Notes under the pieces: model-generated
Told to the model about the DNA's origin: nothing
The model's database searches: none
The model's input: the letters and a program-made list of their open reading frames with translations, nothing else
In this document: one piece after another, positions 1 through 7,924 of the stretch
How positions within the stretch are numbered: position 1 is the stretch's first letter
Layout: each line of letters starts with the position of its first letter
Program-made: the position numbers and the translations under genes
Origin: Promineifilum sp.
Lineage (GTDB): Bacteria > Chloroflexota > Anaerolineae > Promineifilales > Promineifilaceae
Reading direction: 5' to 3'
Length of the DNA: 64,000 nucleotides
Assembly: GCA_017983515.1 (NCBI GenBank)
Contig: JAGOBF010000006.1
Coordinates: forward strand, 62,001-126,000

Positions 1-1003
1 TCTGGACGTAGTTGTCATCGACGGTCGGGGGAGCGAGGCGAAACACCGGCAATTCGCCAATCGCTTCGGCCAGCGGCAGCGGAGCGGGCGTACCGGCCAC
101 GTGATCCCAATACCAGAAATAGCCGTTATTGGGGTAATCGGGGCTGACATAGCCCTGGCCCCAAATATAGTCGTTGTAGCTGTCGAGCTCTTCGGCCACA
201 ACACGCGCCCGTACTCCGGATGGCTGCTGGTCATCGGTGGCCGAGAACCACGCCTGGGTGACCGTTTTGGCCCCGTGCCCAAAAATCCACCAGCCTTTCG
301 CCCGCATCTGATCGCCCCACGCCCCACCGTCACCGGGATAGACGACATACATCGTGTTGGCGAAGCCGGTCATCAGGTGCAGGCCGTTGAAGGTCGCGTG
401 CCAGTAGGCCACGCTGTTATCATCCAGTACGCTGCACGAATCGAAGGCCAACCATTCCAGGTCGCTATCGCCGAAGGAATGATAGGCATCGCCGGGCGAA
501 AGGTGCCAGTCGGCATTGTTGGTGCTGAAGTAGACCGAACTGAGGTCCTTGTTCCAAAAAGCATCCCACTGGCCCGAGCCGTGGGTGCCGATCATGCCGA
601 GATCGACCGAGTCGATGTAGACATTTTCGGAGCCGCCGGCCGCGGCGCGCTTGAAGTCCGTCTCCCAGGCCAGATTGTTGCCATAGTTAAATCGCTGGAC
701 CCAACCGGCATCACCCAATTCGTTATAAAGACCGACAGCTGAGTAATACCAGTTGGCGCGGTCGTCGGCCGTTCCCGGCCAATCGGTGATCCACTCGACG
801 CCGACCTCGGCCGTGCCACCATCATCCGTGGGAGCCTGAGGCTTATCGGGGACGCGTTGCTGCGCCAACCCGATTCCCGAAATCAACAGGACATTCAATA
901 ATGCCCCAATGACAAGAAAAAAGATCAGGCGGCCGAGCGTAAAACGCCTCGACCCGGTCCTTTTCCTGTCGCTACCACTGTCCTCATTCTGTTCATCGAA
1001 CAT
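1..1003 (-). CDS. DUF6345-like membrane-anchored protein, possible clan CD peptidase fold (C-terminus cut by window edge)
   Basis: The frame opens with ATG at 1003, preceded by a strong GGAGG 6 nt upstream, and stays open to the window edge (334 residues seen, no stop). Residues about 21-48 form one hydrophobic segment after a charged N-terminus (signal anchor or uncleaved signal peptide), so the rest is probably outside the cell. Two motifs stand out: MIGTHGSG (His141-Gly142) and LAFDSCSV (Cys190). A hydrophobic strand ending in HG, then a second ending in D-S-C, is the arrangement of the His/Cys dyad in clan CD peptidases (caspase, gingipain, clostripain). The overall sequence reminds me of DUF6345 proteins; the name is from memory and the peptidase idea is an inference. 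Neighbour to the right is the divergent trp region. Confidence 0.6.
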   Translation of the reverse strand, partial: MFDEQNEDSGSDRKRTGSRRFTLGRLIFFLVIGALLNVLLISGIGLAQQRVPDKPQAPTDDGGTAEVGVEWITDWPGTADDRANWYYSAVGLYNELGDAGWVQRFNYGNNLAWETDFKRAAAGGSENVYIDSVDLGMIGTHGSGQWDAFWNKDLSSVYFSTNNADWHLSPGDAYHSFGDSDLEWLAFDSCSVLDDNSVAYWHATFNGLHLMTGFANTMYVVYPGDGGAWGDQMRAKGWWIFGHGAKTVTQAWFSATDDQQPSGVRARVVAEELDSYNDYIWGQGYVSPDYPNNGYFWYWDHVAGTPAPLPLAEAIGELPVFRLAPPTVDDNYVQ

Positions 1004-1427
1004 ATTATCCTCCAACAGGGTGATTGACGGGCGGTAATTCGCCCGCACAGCAGGATATGCGAAGAGAAAGTGGGATATCCGGCGCTAGGGCCAAAGCGGA
1101 AGCGTCGGCCACTACGATGGATGGCCATGCGTGATAACGAAGCCAGGACGACACCAATCGCCAGTGTAGCACAACGGTTTGGCCTTTATATGAGAGCGAG
1201 GCTAGGGAAAGCTTTCACAATCCGCCGGCGCGAACGGTTTGTACGCGGGATACAAACAGAGGTTAATTTAGAGTAATTGGCCGGAGCGCGGGACGTGGAG
1301 CACGATGATCAGGCCCATTTGACTCATTCGCTGCGGCGGTTTACCGTATGACCCGGTCAATACCTGGCCCGCGCCAGCAGCATGGCGCCGGGCTTCAAGA
1401 TTTACTCGTCAGGACAATTGCTACGCC
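1004..1427. other. intergenic region, no gene seen
   Basis: This 424-bp stretch separates two divergent genes. I see no convincing coding frame: the short open frames here lack ribosome-binding sites and family resemblance. The leftward gene's promoter should lie near its start, but no clear -35/-10 pair was found. The right end leads into the trp promoter. Confidence 0.5.
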
Positions 1428-1456
1428 TTGACACGATAAACGCCCCATGCTAGACT
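1428..1456 (+). promoter_or_regulatory. sigma70-type promoter of the trp leader
   Basis: TTGACA (1428-1433, a perfect -35) is followed by a 17-bp spacer and TAGACT (1451-1456, 4 of 6 matches to TATAAT). Transcription would begin near 1463, just upstream of the T-box leader, which fits its being the promoter for the tryptophan genes. Confidence 0.7.
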
Positions 1457-1494
1457 GTCGCCAATCACATAGCAAATGACGTTGATTCGGAAGA

Positions 1495-1772
1495 GTATCC
1501 CACAGAGCGGGTCGCAGAGAGCCGGGCAGAAGCTGAAAGACCGGCGTCAGCGCGGTGGGTGAATGGACCGAGGAGTCGCCGGGGTGAAGACAGTGACCAC
1601 TGCATAGGGGTCAGTAAACAGTAGTCCCGGCCGGTGTGGCCTCCGTTAGCGGGCCAGGGCCTATGAAAGTTGGGCCGACCAGAGTGAAGTCGCGACGCGC
1701 GGCTTAAGCAGGGTGGTACCACGGGAGATTTAGACGCTCTCGTCCCTAGTATGGGGACGAGGGCGTTTTTAT
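1495..1772 (+). promoter_or_regulatory. T-box riboswitch leader, tryptophan specific
   Basis: The leader shows the landmarks of a tRNA-sensing T-box. There is a stem I region with AGAGAGCCGGG near 1516 and GCTGAAAGACCGG near 1533, a specifier loop reading GTGAATGGACC (1558-1568), and the T-box antiterminator core GGGTGGTACCACGGG at 1711-1725. An intrinsic terminator follows at once. The codon in the specifier loop is TGG (1564-1566), that is tryptophan. This agrees with the downstream genes trpB2, trpE and trpS. Uncharged tRNA-Trp would pair with the leader and prevent termination, so the operon would be induced by tryptophan starvation. Outer limits are approximate. Confidence 0.88.
1734..1770 (+). 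terminator. T-box regulated intrinsic terminator
   Basis: ACGCTCTCGTCCC pairs with GGGACGAGGGCGT around a short loop, followed by TTTTT (1766-1770). The left arm overlaps the region that would pair with the T-box core at 1711-1725, giving the usual mutually exclusive antiterminator/terminator. Confidence 0.88.
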
Positions 1773-1874
1773 TTGGCCGGGAGGAAGACGTCCAGGGCGC
1801 TCTGGCAAATCGGCGGCGCGTCCCGGCCGGCGACAAGCTATCTTAGTGAAATCATTGATGAAAGGAGAACGATC

Positions 1875-3239
1875 ATGACCGAGAGAACGAAATTCCTGTT
1901 GGACGAGAGCAAGCTGCCGGAGGCATGGTACAACATCAACGCCGACATGCCGACGCCGCCGCAGCCGGTGCTGCATCCGGGCACGCTGGAGCCGGTGACG
2001 CCCGATTTCCTGGCTGTGCTTTTCCCGATGGCCCTTATCCTGCAGGAGATCAGCGCCGAGCGCTACATCGAAATTCCGGAGCCAGTGCGCGAGGTCTACA
2101 AGCTGTGGCGGCCGACGCCCTTCGTCCGCGCCCGCCGGCTGGAGCAGGCGCTCGACACCCCCGCCCACATCTACTTCAAGTACGAGGGGGCCAGCCCGGT
2201 GGGGTCGCACAAGCCCAACACGGCCGTGCCGCAGGCCTTCTACAACAAGGAGGCGGGCACAAAGGCGCTGACGACAGAGACCGGCGCGGGCCAATGGGGG
2301 TCGGCGCTGGCGATGGCTTGCAGCTTTTTCGACATGGCCCTGGAAGTCTACATGGTCAAGGAATCATATCACCAGAAGCCCTACCGGCGGATCATGATCG
2401 AGAGCTACGGCGCGCAGGTCTACGCCAGCCCCAGTAACCGCACCGAATACGGCCGCTCGCTGCTGGCCCAGGACGCCAACGCTCCGGGGTCGCTGGGCAT
2501 CGCCATCTCCGAAGCGGTGGAGGCGGCGGCCACGTCGGGCGGGGCCAAGAAGTATAGCCTCGGCTCGGTGCTCAACCACGTACTCCTGCACCAGACGGTC
2601 ATCGGCCAGGAAGCTCTGATGCAATTTGAGATGGCCGACGAATACCCCGACATCATCGTCGGCTGCACCGGCGGCGGCTCCAACTTTGCCGGGTTCGCCT
2701 TCCCGTTCATCCACAAGAACCTGACCGAGGGCAAAGAGACGCGGGTCATCGCCGCCGAGCCGGCCGCCTCGCCCAGCCTGACCAAAGGCGTCTACGCTTT
2801 CGACTACGGCGACACGGCGCAGATGGCCCCCATCGTCAAGATGCATACCCTGGGCCACACGTTCATCCCGCCCAGCATCCATGCCGGCGGATTGCGCTAC
2901 CACGGCATGTCCCCGCAGGTCAGTGCCCTGGTCGACGGCGGCTACGTCGAGGCGCGGGCGGTGAAACAGCGCGATACCTTCCAGGCGGCGCTGACGTTCC
3001 TGCGGGCCGAGGGCATCATCCCCGCGCCGGAGTCGACCCACGCGATTAAGGTCGCCATCGATGAAGCGCTGGCGGCCAAGGCCAGTGGCGAAAAGAAGGT
3101 CATCGCCTTCAACCTGTCCGGCCACGGCCATTTTGACATGGCCGCCTACGAGGCCTATCTCCACGGCAATCTGGTGGATTACGAATACCCGGCCGAGGCC
3201 GTGGAAGAGGCGTTACAGCATCTACCCCAAGTTGGGTAA
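1875..3239 (+). CDS. trpB: TrpB-like PLP-dependent tryptophan synthase (TrpB2 type)
   Basis: A 454-residue fold-type II PLP enzyme that joins indole and serine to make tryptophan. PLP-binding lysine is Lys113 in GSHKPNTA; the phosphate-binding loop is GGGSN at 266-270; ETGAGQWG at 135-142 is also typical. Length and N-terminus match the TrpB2 subfamily, which is longer than classical TrpB and often occurs without TrpA. The ATG at 1875 was chosen because AAAGGAG lies 8 nt upstream; the open frame extends further back but into the leader. It is the first gene after the T-box. No trpA is visible in this window, so the indole source is unknown. Confidence 0.92.
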   Translation: MTERTKFLLDESKLPEAWYNINADMPTPPQPVLHPGTLEPVTPDFLAVLFPMALILQEISAERYIEIPEPVREVYKLWRPTPFVRARRLEQALDTPAHIYFKYEGASPVGSHKPNTAVPQAFYNKEAGTKALTTETGAGQWGSALAMACSFFDMALEVYMVKESYHQKPYRRIMIESYGAQVYASPSNRTEYGRSLLAQDANAPGSLGIAISEAVEAAATSGGAKKYSLGSVLNHVLLHQTVIGQEALMQFEMADEYPDIIVGCTGGGSNFAGFAFPFIHKNLTEGKETRVIAAEPAASPSLTKGVYAFDYGDTAQMAPIVKMHTLGHTFIPPSIHAGGLRYHGMSPQVSALVDGGYVEARAVKQRDTFQAALTFLRAEGIIPAPESTHAIKVAIDEALAAKASGEKKVIAFNLSGHGHFDMAAYEAYLHGNLVDYEYPAEAVEEALQHLPQVG

Positions 3240-3308
3240 ACAGTATTCAGTACGCAGTAAGCAGTAGAGACACTGAACACTGAACGGGACACTGAACACT
3301 GGACACAA
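3240..3308. repeat. degenerate CAGT/ACTGAACACTG direct and inverted repeats
   Basis: The trpB2-trpE gap is made almost wholly of short units of the type CAGTATTCAGT, CAGTAAGCAGT and ACTGAACACTGAAC. The same style of unit recurs at 23679, 26333 and 34721. No coding or terminator signal is evident. Confidence 0.6.
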
Positions 3309-3312
3309 AACC

Positions 3313-4890
3313 ATGACCACAGATTCAACACGAGTAACCTATTCACCGGCGCTGGACGAGTTTCGCGAATTGGCGCACGGCCCGGCCAATCTGATCCCGG
3401 TGACGCGCGAGTTCGCCGCCGACCTGGAGACGCCCGTCTCGGTCTATCTGAAGCTGATGGACGAGCCGGGCGCGTCGTTCCTGCTGGAATCGGTGGAGGG
3501 CGGCGAGCAGGTCGGCCGCTACTCCTTCGTCGGCGTCAATCCGCGGGCCACGGTCTCGCTGCGCGGCCGGACGGTGGAACGGAGCGGGGAAGAAAAGGCG
3601 AAAGGCAGCGCCCCGGCTTCTTTTGAGCTGGCCGAAGGGCAGGACATTCTCCACGTCCTGAAGGACGAGCTGGCGCGCTATACCGCTGCCGACCTGCCGG
3701 GGCTGCCGCGCTTTGCCGGCGGGGCGGTGGGCTACCTGGGCTACGACGTGGTGCGGTTCTTCGAGCGACTGCCGGACACGGCCGCGCCCGTCGATCCGGG
3801 TGGGTCTGAAACCCGCCCCTACGATGTGCCCGACGCCATATTCCTGCTGACCGATACGCTGGTAGTCTTCGACCATGCCCGCCACCGGCTGATCCTGCTG
3901 GCCAATGCCGGCCTCGACGCCTTCGACGGTGACGTGGAGGCGGCCTACGTCGATGCGCTGCGTCGCATCGACCGGCTGGCCGAGAAGCTGCTGCGGCCGC
4001 TGCCCGCCGTGCCGACCCGCCGCTGGGGCGCGACCCACGGCAACGGCCAGGACATCGAGGCCAACATGAGCCGCGAGCGATATGAGGCCATCGTCCGCGA
4101 AGCGAAGGAGTATATTGCCGCCGGCGACATCTTCCAGGTGGTGCTGAGCCAGCGCTTCGGCCGGCGCACCAGCGCACACCCGTTCGCCGTCTACCGGGCG
4201 TTACGGATGCTGAACCCGTCGCCCTACATGTTCTACTTTAACTTCGCGCCGCTCGATCTGCAAGTCATTGGGGCTTCGCCGGAGATGCACGTGCGGCTGG
4301 AGGACGGCGTGGCCGCCGTGCGCCCCATCGCCGGGACGCGGCGGCGCGGGTCCAACCCGGCCGAGGACGCGGCGCTGGCCGCCGAGCTGCTGGCCGACCC
4401 CAAGGAGCGAGCCGAACACGTGATGCTGGTCGATCTGGGCCGCAACGATGTCGGCCGGATCAGCGAGTACGGCTCGGTGGCCGTGCGCGATCTCATGACG
4501 GTGGAACGCTACAGTCACGTGATGCACATCGTCAGCCATGTCGAAGGGCGCATCCGGCCGGAGCTGGATGCCTACGACCTGATGCGGGCCACCTTTCCGG
4601 CGGGCACAGTCAGCGGCGCGCCCAAGGTGCGAGCGATGGCGATCATCGATGAGCTGGAAGGGCAGCGCCGCGGCCTCTATGCCGGAGCCGTGGGCTACTT
4701 CAGCCACGACGGCAGCATGGACACCTGCATCGCCATTCGCACGATGGTGATGCAGGGCGACCGGGTGGCGGTGCAGGCCGGGGCGGGCATCGTGGCCGAC
4801 AGCGACCCGGCGGCCGAGTATCAGGAGTGCGTCAATAAGGCCGGAGCGCTGCTGGTGGCCGTGGAGCGCGCCGAAGCGGGAACACTTTAA
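3313..4890 (+). CDS. trpE: anthranilate synthase component I
   Basis: A 525-residue chorismate-utilising enzyme that makes anthranilate with the TrpG glutaminase, the first step of tryptophan synthesis. The N-terminal half carries LLES at 57-60, the tryptophan feedback-binding motif; the C-terminal half is a standard chorismate-binding domain (IAGTRRRG, then DLGRNDVGR, later TFPAGTVSGAPKVRAM). Residues 166-170 (ETRPY) sit in a stretch encoded by a palindromic repeat, apparently a surface-loop insertion. It lies in the T-box operon between trpB2 and trpS; its partner trpG is at 7178, one gene beyond trpS. Confidence 0.96.
   Translation: MTTDSTRVTYSPALDEFRELAHGPANLIPVTREFAADLETPVSVYLKLMDEPGASFLLESVEGGEQVGRYSFVGVNPRATVSLRGRTVERSGEEKAKGSAPASFELAEGQDILHVLKDELARYTAADLPGLPRFAGGAVGYLGYDVVRFFERLPDTAAPVDPGGSETRPYDVPDAIFLLTDTLVVFDHARHRLILLANAGLDAFDGDVEAAYVDALRRIDRLAEKLLRPLPAVPTRRWGATHGNGQDIEANMSRERYEAIVREAKEYIAAGDIFQVVLSQRFGRRTSAHPFAVYRALRMLNPSPYMFYFNFAPLDLQVIGASPEMHVRLEDGVAAVRPIAGTRRRGSNPAEDAALAAELLADPKERAEHVMLVDLGRNDVGRISEYGSVAVRDLMTVERYSHVMHIVSHVEGRIRPELDAYDLMRATFPAGTVSGAPKVRAMAIIDELEGQRRGLYAGAVGYFSHDGSMDTCIAIRTMVMQGDRVAVQAGAGIVADSDPAAEYQECVNKAGALLVAVERAEAGTL
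3796..3823 (+). repeat. GGGTCTGAAACCC palindrome inside trpE
   Basis: GGGTGGGTCTGAAACCCGCC followed by CCTACG forms a hairpin-like unit inside the trpE frame and encodes SETRPY. A related unit occurs in the M16 peptidase gene at 9791 in the same reading phase, and a shorter one between genes at 5981. Confidence 0.65.
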
Positions 4891-4901
4891 AGTACGAATG
4901 A

Positions 4902-4941
4902 CGAATTACGAGTTCGGAATATGCTCTTGACTCGTATTTCG
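4902..4941. repeat. hairpin with ACGAATGA-type repeat before trpS
   Basis: CGAATTACGAGT (4902-4913) pairs with ACTCGTATTTCG (4930-4941) with one T-T mismatch, directly upstream of trpS. The left flank ACGAATGACGAATTACGAG belongs to the heptameric family found inside dnaE at 39388. There is no U-run, so it is not an obvious terminator. Confidence 0.5.
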
Positions 4942-4959
4942 CATCTGACGGAAGTTGAT

Positions 4960-5967
4960 ATGAACAAGAAAATAGTTTTCAGTGGTATTCAGCCGACGGG
5001 CAATATCCATTTGGGCAATTATTTGGGGGCGATTCGCAACTGGGTGGCCCGGCAGGCGGAGAAGGTCAACTACTTTTGCGTGGTCGATCTGCACAGCCTG
5101 ACCGTGCCCCAGGCCCCGGAGCAACTGCGCTTCGAAACGCGGTCGCTGGCGGCCGTGCTGCTGGCCTGCGGCATCGATCCGCAAGTGAGCACCATTTTCA
5201 TCCAAAGTCACGTGGCCGCCCACACCGAGGGCTGCTGGCTGCTCAACTGCATCACCCCGCTGGGCTGGTTGCAGCGCATGACGCAGTTCAAGGACAAGTC
5301 GGCCCGGCAGGAGAGTGTGCTGACCGGCCTGCTCGACTACCCGGTGTTGATGGCCGGCGACATCCTCTTCTACGACGCCGACGAAGTGCCGGTGGGCGAA
5401 GACCAGAAGCAGCATGTGGAGCTGGCGCGCGACATCGCCCAGCGCTTCAATGCCCTCTACAGCGCCGACTTCTTCGTCGTGCCCCAGCCAATCATCCCCA
5501 AGGTCGGCGCGCGCGTCATGGGCCTGGACGATCCGACAGTGAAGATGTCGAAGAGCCTGGCCGACAAGCGCGGCCACGCCATCCGCCTGCTCGATGAGCC
5601 GGATGAGATCCTCTACGCCTTTAAGCGGGCCGTCACCGACAGCGGCCGCGAGATTCTTTTCTCCAACGATCCGGAGCGAGCGGGAGTCAACAACCTGCTG
5701 GGCATCTACCAGGCGGTCACGGGCAAGGACAACGCGACGGTGGAGGCCGACTTTGCCGGCGCGCGCGGCTATGGCGACCTGAAGATGGGCGTGGCCGAGG
5801 TCGTCATCGAGACCCTGCGGCCGATCCAGGCCCGCTATCAGTTGCTGATGGACGACACGGCCGAGCTGGACCGGCTGCTGGCCTATGGGGCCGAACAGGC
5901 GCGGGCCGTGTCGCAGCCGAAGGTGGATGAGATGAAGCGAATGATGGGGCTGGTATTGCCGGGATGA
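4960..5967 (+). CDS. trpS: tryptophanyl-tRNA synthetase
   Basis: A 335-residue class Ic aminoacyl-tRNA synthetase charging tRNA-Trp. The HIGH-type signature is TGNIHLGNYLG near the N-terminus and the KMSKS loop is VKMSKSLADK near residue 195. The start at 4960 gives MNKKIVFSGIQPTG, the usual N-terminus; the frame runs 13 codons further up through a repeat hairpin and was not used. It is third in the T-box operon, which makes sense because trpS and tryptophan synthesis both respond to charged tRNA-Trp. Confidence 0.95.
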   Translation: MNKKIVFSGIQPTGNIHLGNYLGAIRNWVARQAEKVNYFCVVDLHSLTVPQAPEQLRFETRSLAAVLLACGIDPQVSTIFIQSHVAAHTEGCWLLNCITPLGWLQRMTQFKDKSARQESVLTGLLDYPVLMAGDILFYDADEVPVGEDQKQHVELARDIAQRFNALYSADFFVVPQPIIPKVGARVMGLDDPTVKMSKSLADKRGHAIRLLDEPDEILYAFKRAVTDSGREILFSNDPERAGVNNLLGIYQAVTGKDNATVEADFAGARGYGDLKMGVAEVVIETLRPIQARYQLLMDDTAELDRLLAYGAEQARAVSQPKVDEMKRMMGLVLPG

Positions 5968-5980
5968 GCGGCCGGTTGTG

Positions 5981-6003
5981 GTCGCGGGTTGAAACCCACC
6001 GCC
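5981..6003. repeat. GGGTTGAAACCC repeat between trpS and lipoprotein gene
   Basis: GCGGGTTGAAACCCACCGCC lies just after trpS. It matches the core of the units found inside trpE and the M16 gene, here in non-coding sequence. Confidence 0.5.
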
Positions 6004-6150
6004 ATAAACCGCAGCGCGTTAAAGCAAACAGAGTGATACATTGGTAATAATTCCCATAGGACAGTCCCCCGTTCGGGTTACAATAGAGCCAGAAGCCGCG
6101 CTGATTTTTTCGTGGCTACTTTTTGTGTCTCCTGACACAGGGGGTTTCTG

Positions 6151-7098
6151 ATGAGACGAACTGCTCTATTGCTTTTACTAACGGGTCTGCTCGTGGGATG
6201 CGACAATGCACCCGGCCAACCGGTCGCCACACCCTTGCCACCCGCGCCGACGGCCGACGACGGCCAACAGCCGACGGCCAAGCCGTCTATTGCGCCGACA
6301 TCGACCGACGCCGCCCTGGCGACGCTGCCCCTTTCGCCCACGGCCGAAGCACCCACCTCAGCGCCCACGCAAACGCCTTTGCCGACTGACGAACCGCCGC
6401 CGGCCTCGCCCACAACCGCAGCGCCTTCGGCCGAACCGCCCACATCGGAGCCGACAGCCGTCAGCCTCTTCGCCCCCGGCCAACAGGACGGCGCGTCGCT
6501 GGCCGCCGGGAATTCGCTGGCCTATCTGATCGACGGGCGACGGTTCCAGCCGATCATCCTCTTCGTGGAACCAACAAATGAGCTGGACGTGGCCCTGTCC
6601 GCCTACGTGGGCGACCAGACCGGGCAGACGACGCCGGAAGGCATCACCCCGCCGGCCGCGGCCGACAACGCGCTGTCCGGCCGGCCGGAAATCCTGGTGC
6701 TCAGCCCGGAGGCGGACGGGCTGCATACGCTGGTGGTGCGCGCCGTGGCCGGGGACGGTTCATTCGCGGCCCACCTGTTTGACCTGACGACGCCCGCGCC
6801 GGGCGTGGCCGTGCAACAGCCGGACATATTGGCGGCCGGGGCGGAGAAGGTCTATGAGGTGACTTCGCATGGGGCGCGGCCGTTGATCGCCGTGGCCGAC
6901 CCGACCGACCAGGCCGACATCGCCCTCGACATCCTGAGCGCGGATGGGACGCTGCTGACGACGGCCAACTTCAGCGGCCCCGGCGGCGTAGAGACGGCCT
7001 ACATTTTGCCGCTGGGCACGACCTCCTATCAGGTGAAGGTGCGCGAGGCCAACGGCCAGGCAGCGGCGTTTCAGATTTTGGTGGTCACGCTGGAATGA
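6151..7098 (+). CDS. lipoprotein with Pro/Thr-rich linker, function unknown
   Basis: 315 residues. MRRTALLLLLTGLLVGC is a lipoprotein signal peptide with lipobox LVGC (Cys17). Residues about 20-105 are a low-complexity linker of Ala, Pro and Thr, typical of exported proteins in this window. The rest (about 106-315) looks like two beta-rich modules: each has a run such as PIILFVEPTNELDVALSAY or PLIAVADPTDQADIALDIL, suggesting an internal duplication of a PPC-like beta sandwich. I do not recognise a specific function. It lies between trpS and trpG on the same strand without obvious metabolic link. Confidence 0.75.
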   Translation: MRRTALLLLLTGLLVGCDNAPGQPVATPLPPAPTADDGQQPTAKPSIAPTSTDAALATLPLSPTAEAPTSAPTQTPLPTDEPPPASPTTAAPSAEPPTSEPTAVSLFAPGQQDGASLAAGNSLAYLIDGRRFQPIILFVEPTNELDVALSAYVGDQTGQTTPEGITPPAAADNALSGRPEILVLSPEADGLHTLVVRAVAGDGSFAAHLFDLTTPAPGVAVQQPDILAAGAEKVYEVTSHGARPLIAVADPTDQADIALDILSADGTLLTTANFSGPGGVETAYILPLGTTSYQVKVREANGQAAAFQILVVTLE

Positions 7099-7107
7099 AA
7101 CAGGTAT

Positions 7108-7148
7108 CAGGAATTGCCACTGCGTCCAAGAGGCTCTGCCAATTCCTG
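7108..7148. repeat. inverted repeat upstream of trpG
   Basis: CAGGAATTG (7108-7116) and CAATTCCTG (7140-7148) are exact inverted copies with a 23-nt loop, 30 bp before trpG. There is no U-tract. It may be a leader hairpin or a member of the intergenic repeat families. Confidence 0.45.
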
Positions 7149-7177
7149 ATTCGTAATTAATAGGTGTTGGAGGCGAG

Positions 7178-7738
7178 ATGGTACTGGTCATCGATAACTA
7201 CGATTCATTTACCTACAATCTGGTGCAATATCTGGGGGAACTGGGGGCCGACGTGCGCGTTGTCCGCAACGACGCCATCACGCCGGACGAGATCGCCGCC
7301 CAGCGGCCGACCCACATCGTCATCAGCCCCGGCCCCGGCACACCCGACGACGGCGGCGTGTCCAACGAAGTGATACGGCGGTTCGGGCCGACGACGCCGG
7401 TGCTGGGCGTATGCCTGGGCCACCAGTGCATCGGCCAGGTCTACGGTGGGGTGGTGTCGCGCGCGCCAAGACTGATGCACGGCAAGACCTCCTCCGTCTA
7501 CCACAACGGCCACGGCCTGTTCAACGGCGTGCCCAGCCCGTTCACGGCCACCCGCTACCACTCGCTTATCGTCGAGGAAGCGCTGCCGGAGACGCTGGCC
7601 GTGACCGCCTTCACCCGAGACGGCGAGGTCATGGGCCTGCAGCACCGCGAATACCCGGTCGTCGGCGTCCAGTTCCATCCGGAGAGCATCCTGACCGAAC
7701 ACGGCAAGCGGATTTTGCAGAACTTTTTGAGCATGTGA
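7178..7738 (+). CDS. trpG: anthranilate synthase component II (glutamine amidotransferase)
   Basis: 186 residues, a class I glutamine amidotransferase that supplies ammonia to TrpE. The nucleophile Cys is in [11 protein letters not shown], the oxyanion region is [11 protein letters not shown], and the His-Glu pair is in VGVQFHPES. The N-terminus [19 protein letters not shown] is classic TrpG/PabA. The ATG follows GGAGGCGAG. Proximity to trpE favours TrpG; many bacteria use one subunit for both anthranilate and p-aminobenzoate, so PabA activity is possible. Confidence 0.93.
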   Translation: MVLVIDNYDSFTYNLVQYLGELGADVRVVRNDAITPDEIAAQRPTHIVISPGPGTPDDGGVSNEVIRRFGPTTPVLGVCLGHQCIGQVYGGVVSRAPRLMHGKTSSVYHNGHGLFNGVPSPFTATRYHSLIVEEALPETLAVTAFTRDGEVMGLQHREYPVVGVQFHPESILTEHGKRILQNFLSM

Positions 7739-7755
7739 CAGCAGCAGACGGATTA

Positions 7756-7900
7756 GGAAAAGAAGAATACACAGATTCACAACCTCTGCGTCAAGCGCTT
7801 CACCGCCCGGTATAAAGCGAACCGTGACCCAGAACCCCTGGCTCATCATCTGTGAAATCCGTGTAATCTGTGGATAAAATTCTTCCTGTTCTTATTCACG
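7756..7900. repeat. MITE-like element with ACAGATT/AATCTGT ends
   Basis: The 186-bp gap after trpG contains GAAGAATACACAGATTCACA on the left and, inverted, CATCTGTGAAATCCGTGTAATCTGTGGATAAAATTCTTC on the right (split here for description). The two ends are imperfect inverted copies. The same vocabulary recurs at 19778 and 52878. Confidence 0.55.
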
Positions 7901-7924
7901 TTTCACACCTTACGGGAGTAACCC

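Noticed and set aside
1070-1276. small plus-strand open frame upstream of the trp promoter
   Set aside because: No ribosome-binding site and no protein features; it lies over the likely promoter of the leftward gene.
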